Shown one piece after another: positions 7,980 to 16,617 of a stretch of 40,078 bases of DNA. The stretch is from Bacteroidales bacterium (GTDB taxonomy: Bacteria; Bacteroidota; Bacteroidia; Bacteroidales; UBA932): the NCBI GenBank assembly GCA_017550025.1, contig JAFYLU010000036.1:1-40078 (forward strand), read 5' to 3'. Below the pieces are notes generated by a model, which saw nothing but the letters and a program-made list of their open reading frames with translations, searched no databases and was not told where the DNA came from. How positions within the stretch are numbered: position 1 is the stretch's first letter; every line of letters starts with the position of its first letter. The position numbers were made by a program, and so were the translations under genes.

Positions 7980-8584
7980 TGAAGGTTCTTGTCGTCACCG
8001 GAGGAATCGGCAGCGGTAAGTCCGAAGTCTGCAGGATCCTGCGTGAGAGCGGGGTAACTGCTCAATATGATGCTGATACCAGGGTCAAGGAGCTTTATCA
8101 CAGGCATCCGACCCTTCTCTCGTCGATTGAGTCTGTCCTTGGGATGAAGCTGCGTGATGATGACGGGTCGTTTCTTCCCGCTCTCATGGCGGAAAGGATT
8201 TTCAATGACAGGTCTGCATTGCAGAAGGTCGAAAACCTCGTATTCCCGGCCCTGCTGGAAGATTTTGAGGAATTCAAGGCTTCGCATGAGGGGGAGGAAT
8301 ATGTTGTCTTCGAGTCGGCAACCATATTGGAGAAGGATTTCTTCGACGGTTTCGGTGACTTTGTCATATTGGTCAATGCACCTTTTGATGTCAGACTTGA
8401 AAGAGCATGTCTGCGTGACGGGGCTGACAGGGATGCTGTATTAAGGAGAATGAACAATCAGAGGCTGATGAATCTGCTTTCGGAGGGACAGAAGGATCCC
8501 CGGGTAGATTTTGTCATCCCGAACGAGGGTTCCAGAAAAGATCTGGAACACAATATAAAGGTATTATTAACAGAAAATTTATAG
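7976..8584 (+). CDS. coaE: Dephospho-CoA kinase
   Basis: CoaE phosphorylates the ribose 3'-OH of dephospho-CoA with ATP, the last step of coenzyme A synthesis. The protein has 202 residues, the family's usual size. The P-loop GGIGSGKS is at residues 9-16. The CoaE signature continues with YDADTRVKEL, the lid-region sequence FNDRSALQKVENLVFPALLEDF (usually ...L..ihP.v...) and VESATILEKDFFDGFGDFVILVNAPFDVRLERACLRDG. Two ATGs are adjacent (7976 and 7979). The first overlaps the stop of the preceding gene and is preceded by AGGAGGAAAG, a rare clear Shine-Dalgarno sequence for this phylum. Confidence 0.93.
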   Translation: MMKVLVVTGGIGSGKSEVCRILRESGVTAQYDADTRVKELYHRHPTLLSSIESVLGMKLRDDDGSFLPALMAERIFNDRSALQKVENLVFPALLEDFEEFKASHEGEEYVVFESATILEKDFFDGFGDFVILVNAPFDVRLERACLRDGADRDAVLRRMNNQRLMNLLSEGQKDPRVDFVIPNEGSRKDLEHNIKVLLTENL

Positions 8585-8587
8585 AAG

Positions 8588-9016
8588 ATGAAAACAGACC
8601 TTAGCAGAATTCTGGCGATTTCAGGCCAGAGCGGATTGTATCTTTATGTTTCAAATACCAGAACCGGTGCAGTGGTAGAGGCTCTCAAGGACAAGAAGAG
8701 AAGTTCTGTTACCGCAAGCAGCAGGCTCACTTCGCTTGCAGATATCTCGATCTATACAGATGACGAGGAAGTGAAGCTTCAGGAGGTATTCCTCAACATG
8801 AAGGAGGTACTTGGTGATGCTGACGCACCTTCTGCAAAGTCTTCTCCAGAGGAACTCAAGGCTCTCTTCGAGAAGGCGCTTCCTAAATACGACCGCGACC
8901 GTTTCTATGTTTCACACATGAAGAAGGTCGTTGAGTGGTACAACGCTCTCAAGAACTACGCTTCTCTTGATTTCGTAAATCCGGACGAGGAGCAGGAGGC
9001 TGCAGAGCAGGAGTAG
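8588..9016 (+). CDS. DUF5606 domain protein
   Basis: This 142-residue protein opens with LSRILAISGQSGLYLYVSNTRTGAVVEALKDKKRSSVTASSRLTSLADISIYTDDEEVKLQEVF. This is the DUF5606 pattern common to Bacteroidetes (SGKPGLY-like beginning, then SxxxSxLxDIxIYTxxxEVxLxEVF). The domain resembles a small beta fold followed by helices. The second half carries a helical region (PEELKALFEKALPKYDRDRFYVSHMKKVVEWYNAL) and an acidic tail. Function unknown. It starts 3 bases after coaE stops and ends 4 bases before rimO begins, so it is translated as part of the same operon. Confidence 0.85.
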   Translation: MKTDLSRILAISGQSGLYLYVSNTRTGAVVEALKDKKRSSVTASSRLTSLADISIYTDDEEVKLQEVFLNMKEVLGDADAPSAKSSPEELKALFEKALPKYDRDRFYVSHMKKVVEWYNALKNYASLDFVNPDEEQEAAEQE

Positions 9017-9020
9017 TCCC

Positions 9021-10340
9021 GTGATGAAGAAGCTGCAGACATTGACCTTGGGCTGTTCGAAGAACAAGGTCGATACAGAACATATCCTTTCCCAGGTGGA
9101 GTCTATTTATGAGGTGATTCCCGAGGGAGAGGATATTCCCGTTGATGTCCTCCTTATAAACACTTGCGGATTCATCGGTGATGCGAAGGAGGAGTCTGTG
9201 CAGGCAATCCTCGAAGCAGTCGAGAGGAAGTCACGCGGCGAAGTGGGCAAGGTGATTGTGTTCGGATGTCTTTCCCAGCGTTATGGACATGAACTGCCTG
9301 GGCTTATCCCGGAGGTGGACGAATGGTTCGGTGCAAGGGACTTCGACCCTGTCATAAAGGCTTTAGGAGCTGAACCTTCAGAAGAAAAGGCTGTGGAGCG
9401 TCATCTCACCACCCCTTCTCATTATGCTTATCTGAAGATCTCGGAGGGATGCGACAGAAGATGTTCTTATTGTGCTATTCCATTCATCAGAGGAGCGCAT
9501 AAGTCGGTTCCGATGGAGAAACTCGTGGCCGAGGCTGAACATCTTGCAGCCAAGGGGGTGAGGGAACTCATCATCATTGCACAGGATACCACTTATTACG
9601 GACTCGACATTTACAGACGTCGTGCCTTGGCCGAACTTCTTCAGAAGCTGTCGGAGGTGGAGGGAATAGAGTGGATCCGCATCCATTATTCTTATCCTGC
9701 TGCATTTCCGGAGGACGTGCTCGACCAGATGGCGAACAATCCGAAGGTATGCCGTTACATGGATATCCCGCTTCAGCATATATCTGACAAGGTCCTTGAC
9801 AACATGCACCGCAATGTAGACGGCGCATGGACAAGGGAGCTTATCCGGAAGATGCGTGAAAGAGTACCGGGCGTGGTGCTTCGTACGACTATGATAGTCG
9901 GTCATCCAGGAGAGGGAAAGCGTGATTTCACAGAACTTCTCAAGTTTGCGGAAGAGGCTCGCTTTGAAAGACTTGGCGCATTCAAGTATTCGGAGGAGGA
10001 AGGAACCTATGGAGCCGAACATCTTAAGGACAGCGTTTCAGCGAAGGTGAAGCAGGAGAGACTCGATGAGCTTATGACTCTCCAGAGCGGTATTTCATAT
10101 GAATACAACCAGTCAAGGGTAGGAAGCGAGATTGATGTGATCGTGGATGACTTCACTGACGGAGTCTTCGTGTGCCGAAGCGAATTTGAAAGTCCGGAGG
10201 TTGATGGCGAGATTCTTGTGAAGTATGACTCCTCGGTCATGGCTGATGTGGATCCATATTCCCTCATCGGCGAGTTCATCAAGGTCAGGGTTGTCGGAGC
10301 TGATGAGTATGACCTTATAGCTGAACCATTGGAAATCTGA
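9021..10340 (+). CDS. rimO: Ribosomal protein S12 methylthiotransferase RimO
   Basis: RimO is a radical-SAM enzyme that adds a methylthio group to an Asp of ribosomal protein S12. The order is typical: UPF0004 domain with cluster cysteines at GCSKNKVD (about residue 12), NTCGFI and FGCLSQRY; radical-SAM core with GCDRRCSYCAIPF, giving the CxxxCxxC motif; then a C-terminal TRAM-like domain (about 375-439, SEIDVIVDDFTDGVFVCRSEFESPEVDGEILVK) that binds substrate. The features IPFIRGAHKSVPMEKL and YMDIPLQHISDKVLDNMHR separate RimO from the tRNA enzyme MiaB. The 439-residue length is standard. It lies 4 bases after DUF5606 and 8 bases before the lipoprotein gene. Confidence 0.94.
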   Translation: MMKKLQTLTLGCSKNKVDTEHILSQVESIYEVIPEGEDIPVDVLLINTCGFIGDAKEESVQAILEAVERKSRGEVGKVIVFGCLSQRYGHELPGLIPEVDEWFGARDFDPVIKALGAEPSEEKAVERHLTTPSHYAYLKISEGCDRRCSYCAIPFIRGAHKSVPMEKLVAEAEHLAAKGVRELIIIAQDTTYYGLDIYRRRALAELLQKLSEVEGIEWIRIHYSYPAAFPEDVLDQMANNPKVCRYMDIPLQHISDKVLDNMHRNVDGAWTRELIRKMRERVPGVVLRTTMIVGHPGEGKRDFTELLKFAEEARFERLGAFKYSEEEGTYGAEHLKDSVSAKVKQERLDELMTLQSGISYEYNQSRVGSEIDVIVDDFTDGVFVCRSEFESPEVDGEILVKYDSSVMADVDPYSLIGEFIKVRVVGADEYDLIAEPLEI

Positions 10341-10348
10341 TTTATATT

Positions 10349-11281
10349 ATGAAGAGAATCCTTTATATGGCCTTCACGGCCTGTCTTCTTGCCGTATCAT
10401 GCGGCCCGGTAAAGCATGCGGTCCATGTGGAGATGAGACATCCCTCAAAGTCGGGTGTAGAACTTGCCGGCAAGAATATTTCTATAGTATATCTGGAAAA
10501 CGACAGCCAGCCATCTTCGCAGTTCAGCGGGGCATTTGCAGACGGATTTGCCTATACTCTCGAGAACGATTACGGCACAGGAGAGGGAAGTGTAGGTGTC
10601 TATAGAATGAGGCATACAGGCGGGAGCGATTATTCTTCAAAGGATTCCCTCTTCAATCTTCTCATGGAAACAGGGGCGGATGTGGTTTTCCTTCTCGATA
10701 CGATGAAGTTCGGAGCGATGAGCGTTACAGGTCCGTCGCGTACGGCTGCATCTGCGTCGGTGGATTCATCCTATGTCAGCAGTGCAGCTGTCCCTTATTC
10801 CATGACACTTCATTGCTTTGATGCAATGGATAAGACCGAAACAGTCAAGACTTTCACCGGTACTGCTGCAGCGCGTCCGAAGGTGTATTCTGACGGAAAT
10901 GACGATAAGGACACTGCCCAGGCAAAGGCCTGGAAGGCACTCGGTCCAGAAGGATGGGAAGCCGGAGTAAAGGTGGCTTCTTCATTCAAGTCGCAGTGGA
11001 AGCACGAACAGTACAGCATTGTCTATTTCGAGACCGGCAGATGGTATGATGCCATTCTTCTGGCTGAAAGCTATGACTGGAAGGGAGCGATGGACATCTG
11101 GATCCAGCTCCTTGAGACCAATGACCCGATGAAGCGCTCGTGCGCCCAGTTCGACATATCCGTAGCATGCTATATGCTTGGAGATTACGCCCTTGCGAAG
11201 GAATGGCTTGATCTGTCGGACAAGACCAACAAGCTTCCGATATCTGATGCAATGAGAAAGAGGATAGAGGCTAGAATGTAG
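10349..11281 (+). CDS. DUF6340-type lipoprotein
   Basis: The N-terminus MKRILYMAFTACLLAVSCGP is a lipoprotein signal with Cys18 as the acylated residue. The mature part resembles the DUF6340 family of Bacteroidetes: an early IVYLENDSQ strand, a GADVVFLLDTMKF segment, a beta-rich middle (SMTLHCFDAMDKTETVKTFTGT) and a C-terminal TPR-like pair of helices (YDAILLAESYDWKGAMDIWIQLLET, then CYMLGDYALAKEWLDLSDK). Function unknown. A periplasm-facing or surface scaffold role is only a guess. It is the last gene of the run that starts at nusB. Its stop codon lies inside a hairpin shared with the convergent glpC. Confidence 0.8.
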   Translation: MKRILYMAFTACLLAVSCGPVKHAVHVEMRHPSKSGVELAGKNISIVYLENDSQPSSQFSGAFADGFAYTLENDYGTGEGSVGVYRMRHTGGSDYSSKDSLFNLLMETGADVVFLLDTMKFGAMSVTGPSRTAASASVDSSYVSSAAVPYSMTLHCFDAMDKTETVKTFTGTAAARPKVYSDGNDDKDTAQAKAWKALGPEGWEAGVKVASSFKSQWKHEQYSIVYFETGRWYDAILLAESYDWKGAMDIWIQLLETNDPMKRSCAQFDISVACYMLGDYALAKEWLDLSDKTNKLPISDAMRKRIEARM

Positions 11282-11288
11282 CCTCTAT
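11264..11288. terminator. Bidirectional hairpin holding both convergent stop codons
   Basis: A perfect 10-base stem (ATAGAGGCTA / TAGCCTCTAT, loop GAATG) spans the last codons of the DUF6340 lipoprotein gene and of glpC. The TAG stop of the plus gene (11279-11281) and the TAG stop of the minus gene (11285-11287) both lie in the 3'-side arm (plus-strand view). The downstream tracts are only moderately T-rich on either strand, so termination strength is uncertain. Confidence 0.55.
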
Positions 11289-12532
11289 CTGTTTGCTTCA
11301 GCTGTCGCAACGAGGTCAAGTGCCTCTGCAAGTATCGAAATCGGATTCTTTACTGTCTTTCCTGCAGACATCTCTATCTGCCATTTGCAGGTCTCGCAGT
11401 CACAAGCTACGAAGTCCGGCTTGAGGCGGCCTATCTGTTCGAACAAAGGCTTGCCTATAGCCTGCGATACCTCATAATTCTCCTTCTTGAAGCCATAGGT
11501 TCCGGCTATACCGCAGCAGTTGCTGTCCAGTACGTCAAGCTCCACACCTGGTATCATCCTTATCAGTTCTGTAGAGAATATACCCCAACCTAATTTTTCC
11601 ATGTGACATGGAGTGTGATAGGCTATCCGTGCCTTGTAATCTTTCTTGAAGACCATTCTGACCTTGCCTTCGTCAACGAGCTTATAGATGAACCTGGCGG
11701 CAAGTTCCACATAATTCCTTATATCTTCATTTTCGATTCCGAGAAGGTGCGGATATTCATCGCGGATGGTCAGACAGCAGGTTGATGAAGTGCCGATCAC
11801 AGGTCTCTGTCTTTCTGTGATGCTTCTCCGGATGCTGTTTACATTAATTTCCGCATTTCTTTTGGCGGTGTCGGTCATTCCGTTGGAAATCAATGCCACC
11901 CCGCAGCATTTTTCCTTTTCAAGCATGTGCACTCCATATCCGAGCGCATTCATCACGCTCACCAGATCCTTTCCCAGCTGCGGATTGTTATAATTCACAT
12001 AACATCCGTGGAAGTAACTCACATGATGCTTGAAGGAATCCTGGAACTTCATCACATTCCTTCTGTACCATTTCTCGAATGTCTTCGAGGTATATTCAGG
12101 TAAAGTCCTGTTTCTGTCTATCTTCAGCGTCGAATCCATCAGCGCTTTCACTGGCTTCAGTCCGAGGGTGAAATTGACAGCCGGTGCCGCCTTTGTTGCT
12201 ATGCTTCCTATCAGGTCAGTGCTTGCCAGTATCCTGTCGCGAAGATTCGGCATGTCCGTGCTGTATTTGATTCTAGCTGCCTGGATGATGTCACCGATTC
12301 TTACTCCGGACGGACATGCGACTTCGCATCTCTTGCAGTTCAGGCAGTATTTCAATGTGTCATCGAAGAAGATACCTTTCTTTAGACGGTGTCTTTCTCC
12401 GTCAGGACCCGCCTGTTTCGGACCGGGATATAATGGATTTACCGGCACGACGGGGCAGTATACGGTGCATACCGTACATTTGATGCATTGTTCGAAGTTG
12501 TTCTTGCTTATGTTCCGTTCCTGCATTTTCAT
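11285..12532 (-). CDS. glpC: Anaerobic glycerol-3-phosphate dehydrogenase subunit C
   Basis: GlpC is the iron-sulfur subunit that connects GlpAB to the membrane quinone pool. Two ferredoxin-type cysteine clusters are visible near the N-terminus (CIKCTVCTVYCP and CLNCKRCEVACP). Two cysteine-rich CCG domains follow, with KEKCCGVALISNG and SNCCGIAGTYG plus CDCETCKW near the end, and HTPCHMEKLG between them. No obvious transmembrane helix is present, as in other GlpC proteins, which are thought to attach by amphipathic segments. The 415-residue length is normal. Its start overlaps the end of glpB by 4 bases, indicating translational coupling. Confidence 0.93.
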   Translation of the reverse strand: MKMQERNISKNNFEQCIKCTVCTVYCPVVPVNPLYPGPKQAGPDGERHRLKKGIFFDDTLKYCLNCKRCEVACPSGVRIGDIIQAARIKYSTDMPNLRDRILASTDLIGSIATKAAPAVNFTLGLKPVKALMDSTLKIDRNRTLPEYTSKTFEKWYRRNVMKFQDSFKHHVSYFHGCYVNYNNPQLGKDLVSVMNALGYGVHMLEKEKCCGVALISNGMTDTAKRNAEINVNSIRRSITERQRPVIGTSSTCCLTIRDEYPHLLGIENEDIRNYVELAARFIYKLVDEGKVRMVFKKDYKARIAYHTPCHMEKLGWGIFSTELIRMIPGVELDVLDSNCCGIAGTYGFKKENYEVSQAIGKPLFEQIGRLKPDFVACDCETCKWQIEMSAGKTVKNPISILAEALDLVATAEANR

Positions 12533-13794
12533 CGCCTTTCCTCCATTTTTCCGATTATTTCGTCAGCAGCGGCGAGTGCGGTTATCAGTGCAATTCCGCC
12601 TCCACAGCCTTCGTGCAAAGTGTTGCTGCCTCCGAGATTGGATCCGATGACATAAAGGTTATCGATTATCTTCCCTTCTTTCGAGGCATTAAGATGATTG
12701 TCAGTTATTGCGCCGAATGAGATATAGTTCTGCCTTTTCCAGAAGCTCCTGTCGAACCACTCCGCACGATCGTCAGAGCAGTTCAGGTCAATTCCGAATA
12801 TCGGTTCGTATATTCCGTCTGGCGATGCGCAGAGCCCTTTGCTGAAGAAACTTCCGCTTGCAAGTACGAAATTGTCCGCATGAAGCCGGATCTCTCCGAG
12901 ATTGTATGTGCAGATGCTTGATATCCTTCCGTCTTCATCCCTTATGGCATCGATGACCGTATCTCCCGGAAGAAACCTACCGCCGGCCTTTTCAAATTCC
13001 GCCTTCAGGGTCATCTGCGAACGGATTCCAGGCACCGAAGGAGGCATTGTCGCAATGAAGATTGTCCTGACGCCGGTAACCTCCCTGATCCTGTCTGTGA
13101 TCTCTGCATTCTTCAGTCCGAATACAGCAGGAAGAACTACCAGGTCTTCATCTTTTATCATATCCCTGACAAATCCCGCCGCCTTAATCCAGATTTCATC
13201 CCTGTCCATTACCCTGGCTATGTTTGTCGCCCTCATTTCGCTCGGATTGTTGCGCAATCTCTCCATCTCCTCAAGCTTCAGAGATTCAACCCTGCATCTT
13301 GTGCCGTGGCTTTCAAAGGATTCTGCGAGGAATGAGGTGTTGAAGTCAAGATATCCTGAAATGTTGACAATCAGTGCCTTCTCTGCAATCTTTTCGTCTT
13401 TTGAATCAAGGGCAGTGAAATCGCTGACCGTCAGCCATGATGGCTTTCTCTCTCCTGTCGGTGTGATGCGCCATGTGTTCCTGGTGCAGTCTCCGCTTGT
13501 CCTGATTCCGCAGGACATGAGGAAATCCCGGGCTTCCATAGCATATTTCCTTACCTTTTCCTTTCCAAGAACAGAATACGGATGATATTCAGGAAGCTTA
13601 TCCATGTCTTCAACAGGATTACTGACTTCCGTACCGTCGGGAAGTCTGCAGAGCAGGTCGAACGAACCTGAAAAGAAATGCATGGCACTCTGTCCCGCAG
13701 ATACTATCGCACACTTCTGTCCGGCTTTCTGCAGTCTTATTCCGCATGTCAGGCCTGCCAGTCCTCCACCGATTATGATTGTATCGAATTTCAT
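12529..13794 (-). CDS. glpB: Anaerobic glycerol-3-phosphate dehydrogenase subunit B
   Basis: GlpB is a flavoprotein subunit that passes electrons between GlpA and GlpC. The N-terminus DTIIIGGGLAGLTCGIRLQKAG is a dinucleotide-binding Rossmann motif, followed by the GlpB-type stretch SAGQSAMHFFSGSFDLL. The C-terminus has NLYVIGSNLGGSNTLHEGCGGGIALITALAAADEI, the second flavin-contact segment. The 421-residue length fits the family. It follows glpA after 6 bases and overlaps glpC by 4 bases. The three genes make one unit, and no regulator, glycerol kinase or glycerol facilitator gene is adjacent. Confidence 0.92.
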   Translation of the reverse strand: MKFDTIIIGGGLAGLTCGIRLQKAGQKCAIVSAGQSAMHFFSGSFDLLCRLPDGTEVSNPVEDMDKLPEYHPYSVLGKEKVRKYAMEARDFLMSCGIRTSGDCTRNTWRITPTGERKPSWLTVSDFTALDSKDEKIAEKALIVNISGYLDFNTSFLAESFESHGTRCRVESLKLEEMERLRNNPSEMRATNIARVMDRDEIWIKAAGFVRDMIKDEDLVVLPAVFGLKNAEITDRIREVTGVRTIFIATMPPSVPGIRSQMTLKAEFEKAGGRFLPGDTVIDAIRDEDGRISSICTYNLGEIRLHADNFVLASGSFFSKGLCASPDGIYEPIFGIDLNCSDDRAEWFDRSFWKRQNYISFGAITDNHLNASKEGKIIDNLYVIGSNLGGSNTLHEGCGGGIALITALAAADEIIGKMEERR

Positions 13795-13800
13795 GATGAC

Positions 13801-15441
13801 TTATTCAGCTTCATTAGTTCCTCTTTCCTTTCCTTCAAGTCCGCATACTCCCGCATATATCCACTGGGAATATTCGCTTTCCCTCAATGTGTCTCCCCAG
13901 CAGATAGGGTACATGCCTTTCCATCTCTCATTCAGAAAGTCTTTCAGGTCATCCTTTGCGCGCGCTGCGCATTTATGTGATTCCGCAAGCATTCCTGCTG
14001 CCCTGCACGCACACAGCTCTCCCTGACATGTGCCCATTCCTGCTCTTGTCCTGCGACGCAGGTCCACGAGATTATGCACATCAAGTTCATCGATGGCATA
14101 TTTTACTTCTCCGACTGAAACTTCTTCGCATTCGCATACCAGACTTGCCTCGTGTCCGTCTTTCAGACCGATGTTGAAGGCACGGTCTCCATGTCTGCTG
14201 ACTGAAGCCTTGTGAGTTGTTCCTGTCTTTGTCCAGGTCTTCGCTGAAATCTCGTCAATATTCTCCCTTATCGATCCCGGAAGAGGTGTGTTCATGGTTA
14301 TGCAGCTCTGCTCAACTCCCAGTTTCCTGCATACCAGGTCAGTGGCCCATTCGGCCATAAGCCTGTATGTCATCAGTTTGCCGCCTGTTATGCTGATGAA
14401 TCCGCCGACCCCGTCGCGTGTTTCGTGGTCGAGGAGCACTATGCCTCGGCTGATGTTTCTTCCCGAAGGGTCATCGTCAGTCGCGACGAGAGGACGCACT
14501 CCTGCATATGCCCGGAGGATTCTTGTTGAAGCAAGGCTCGGAGCGAGCTTCTCTCCTTCCTTGAGAAGGATGTCCACCTCGTCCGGAGTCACATACATGT
14601 TGTCAACCTCTTCGAAAGGAACGCGGCTGGAAGTTGTACCGATCAGGCAGATTGTATCTCCCGGCACAAGAATATCGGCATTTGCAGGCTTGCGGCATCG
14701 GTTCAGGACCACATTGTTTACCCTGTGTCCGAAAATCAGAAGGGCTCCCTTTGCGGGGAACATGTTTATCCTTACCCCTGCCATTTCGGCCATGCGCTGC
14801 CCCCATATGCCTCCGGCATTGACTGTTACGGGTGCGTAATATTTATCTGTCTGTCTGGAAATGTGGTCGTATACTTCGGCGCCGATGATTCTGTCACCTT
14901 CTTTCAGAAGTGATATGACCTCGCTGTAGACTTTGACCACAGCGCCGTGAAGCTTTGCGTCGATGATGTTGGCGGATGTGAGCCTGAAAGGATCTACAGC
15001 CCCGTCAGGGACTTTCACGGCTCCGATAAGGTCCGGATTTGCTGACGGCTCTATGCGAAGCGCTTCGGCAGGGTCAATGATTTCAGCGTTGATTCCGGCT
15101 GCGTTGCATGATCCGACGAATTTTGCCTGATAACCGAGGTCGTCTTCCGGCAATGTCAGGAAAAGTCCTTCCGTCTCTTCAACACAGTGTCTGGCAATGC
15201 GGCGCAGGATCATGTTCTCCCTGATGCATTCTTCTGCCGATTCCCTGTCGGTGACAGCATATCTTGCGCCGCTGTGAAGCAGACCGTGATTTCTTCCGGT
15301 CGCTCCCGTAGCGATGTCGTGGCGCTCTAAAAGAAGTACCTTGAGTCCTCTCAATGAGCAGTCTCTTGCAGTTCCGGCACCTGTGATGCCTCCGCCTATG
15401 ATGATAACATCAAACTCGTTCACCTTTCCTGCCATTTTCAT
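13801..15441 (-). CDS. glpA: Anaerobic glycerol-3-phosphate dehydrogenase subunit A
   Basis: GlpA is the FAD subunit that oxidises sn-glycerol-3-phosphate to dihydroxyacetone phosphate. It has the FAD motif DVIIIGGGITGAGTARDCSLRGLKVLLLER, the family's DIATGATGRNHGLLHSGARYAV, and RILRAYAGVRPL and GGKLMTYRLMAEWATDLVCRKLG near the end of the DAO-fold domain. A C-terminal BFD-like [2Fe-2S] domain has cysteines in CECEEV and GTCQGELC. This separates GlpA from the aerobic GlpD. I used the ATG at 15441 (MKMAGKV). ATG 15435 is also possible, and an in-frame TTG at 15453 is less likely. A weak promoter-like ATAGTATTTG lies just upstream but does not match TAnnTTTG exactly. Confidence 0.93.
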   Translation of the reverse strand: MKMAGKVNEFDVIIIGGGITGAGTARDCSLRGLKVLLLERHDIATGATGRNHGLLHSGARYAVTDRESAEECIRENMILRRIARHCVEETEGLFLTLPEDDLGYQAKFVGSCNAAGINAEIIDPAEALRIEPSANPDLIGAVKVPDGAVDPFRLTSANIIDAKLHGAVVKVYSEVISLLKEGDRIIGAEVYDHISRQTDKYYAPVTVNAGGIWGQRMAEMAGVRINMFPAKGALLIFGHRVNNVVLNRCRKPANADILVPGDTICLIGTTSSRVPFEEVDNMYVTPDEVDILLKEGEKLAPSLASTRILRAYAGVRPLVATDDDPSGRNISRGIVLLDHETRDGVGGFISITGGKLMTYRLMAEWATDLVCRKLGVEQSCITMNTPLPGSIRENIDEISAKTWTKTGTTHKASVSRHGDRAFNIGLKDGHEASLVCECEEVSVGEVKYAIDELDVHNLVDLRRRTRAGMGTCQGELCACRAAGMLAESHKCAARAKDDLKDFLNERWKGMYPICWGDTLRESEYSQWIYAGVCGLEGKERGTNEAE

Positions 15442-15467
15442 TTCTTTGATCAAATACTATCTCACGG

Positions 15468-15514
15468 AAAAAATATAACCGGAACTCAGGCAATGTTGCC
15501 ATGAGATTCCGGTT
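15468..15514 (-). terminator. Intrinsic terminator after the acyltransferase pair
   Basis: On the minus strand the arms AACCGGAA and TTCCGGTT enclose a second stem (CTCA / TGAG and GGCA / TGCC with a bulged T) and are followed by ATATTTTTT. It begins 6 bases after the stop codon of the GNAT-like gene and separates that operon from glpABC downstream. Confidence 0.85.
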
Positions 15515-15520
15515 GATATC

Positions 15521-16606
15521 TTATTTGCGTTTTCTTGATGCCCTGCGGTCCTTTCTTTTCTGGACTCTCATAGCTTTTCTCTCTAATCTCAATTCTCTCT
15601 TGTGAGTAAGCATGTCCTTGAGATTGTCTCCCATGTTTTCGCTGAAGATCGGGAATCTCTGTCTGATCAGTGCAATCTTTTCGTTGATGAAGGAATTGAT
15701 GTGTCTTTCCTTCTTTGCCTCATGAATCTCATCGAATGTCACGAGGATGCACGTCTCCTCCGCCTCGCTGAATTCATGGTTGATGCCGCCTCCGAACATC
15801 TTCATGGTAGGGGAGAGGCTCATGTATGAGTTTACAAGCGGCGGAATATTCACTCCGTGCTTGCGTACTTCCGCATTGAGCAGCTTGTAGTCTTCGTTGA
15901 AGTCATCAGCTGTGAGGATGCTGTCCATATATGCCCTGTCAGTCTCGATCTTGAGAGGGTCCATAGGTACAACGAGCTTTTCCTTGTCCTCGAAATGCTT
16001 GAAAAGGAAATGCTGAATGAGGTCTCTTGCCTCGCGGTTGTAGTCCGGATACATTGTCATCTTGCCGAAGAAGTACTTCATGTTGGTCTTCTCCACGATC
16101 AATGCTCCAAGTCCGTCCCAGAGGTTGTCAAGGGCGAAGAGTGCCTTTGCTCCCGCCTGTCTGCTCTGATATTCCGGAGCTACGAAGCTTCTTCCGAGCT
16201 CGATGGTATATGGGAGATATTCCTTGATGAATTTCTCCGAGAAATGGAACATATGCGATGTCGCCAGCATCGGCTGGCCGTTTTCGTCGAGCTTGATGTC
16301 GCTTCCCAGAATATATCGGTATCCTCCAAGAATCTTTTCAGCTTCGGGATCCCAGACGATAAGCTGCTGGTAAGGATTTTCCATTGTATCGAAATCGTCG
16401 ATGTCCATCGAGAGTCCGCTTCCGCCCCCTGAATCTCTGAATGCCTCTTCGCGAAGTCGTCCGATCTCCTTCATTACATTAGGAGAATCATGGTGGTTCA
16501 CGATATATATCTCGTTATTGCTCTTGTTTGTGTCCCTGAGCTTCTTTGCAGGTGTAAGCTCGGCCTTCAGCAGTTCCGTGCTTATAGGTGCTATTATAGG
16601 TTCCAT
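15521..16606 (-). CDS. glsB: GNAT-fold acyltransferase, probable GlsB (glycine-lipid N-acyltransferase)
   Basis: This 361-residue protein belongs to the 'hemolysin-like' GNAT acyltransferases related to ornithine-lipid OlsB. Recognisable parts are EIGRLREEAFRDSGGGSG, VWDPEAEKILGGYRYILG, YTIELGRSFVAPEYQ and KALFALDNLWDGLGALIVE. In Bacteroides, GlsB acylates glycine on nitrogen with a 3-hydroxy fatty acid, and GlsA then adds a second acyl group. A PlsC-type gene lies directly upstream here, as expected for that pair. I chose the ATG at 16606 (MEPII...), 11 bases after the upstream stop. Starting at 16657 would overlap the neighbour by 40 bases. The C-terminus is strongly basic (MRVQKRKDRRASRKRK). 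The substrate assignment is by analogy. Confidence 0.8.
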   Translation of the reverse strand: MEPIIAPISTELLKAELTPAKKLRDTNKSNNEIYIVNHHDSPNVMKEIGRLREEAFRDSGGGSGLSMDIDDFDTMENPYQQLIVWDPEAEKILGGYRYILGSDIKLDENGQPMLATSHMFHFSEKFIKEYLPYTIELGRSFVAPEYQSRQAGAKALFALDNLWDGLGALIVEKTNMKYFFGKMTMYPDYNREARDLIQHFLFKHFEDKEKLVVPMDPLKIETDRAYMDSILTADDFNEDYKLLNAEVRKHGVNIPPLVNSYMSLSPTMKMFGGGINHEFSEAEETCILVTFDEIHEAKKERHINSFINEKIALIRQRFPIFSENMGDNLKDMLTHKRELRLERKAMRVQKRKDRRASRKRK

Positions 16607-16617
16607 AGGTCTGGGAA

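Noticed and set aside
9378..10022. 214-codon open frame on the minus strand inside rimO
   Set aside because: It is antisense to the radical-SAM core and has no features of its own.
12902..13585. 227-codon open frame on the plus strand inside glpB
   Set aside because: It mirrors glpB codons, lacks any domain pattern and has no start signal.
14288..14839. 183-codon open frame on the plus strand inside glpA
   Set aside because: It is an antisense shadow of a well-conserved gene with no recognisable product.
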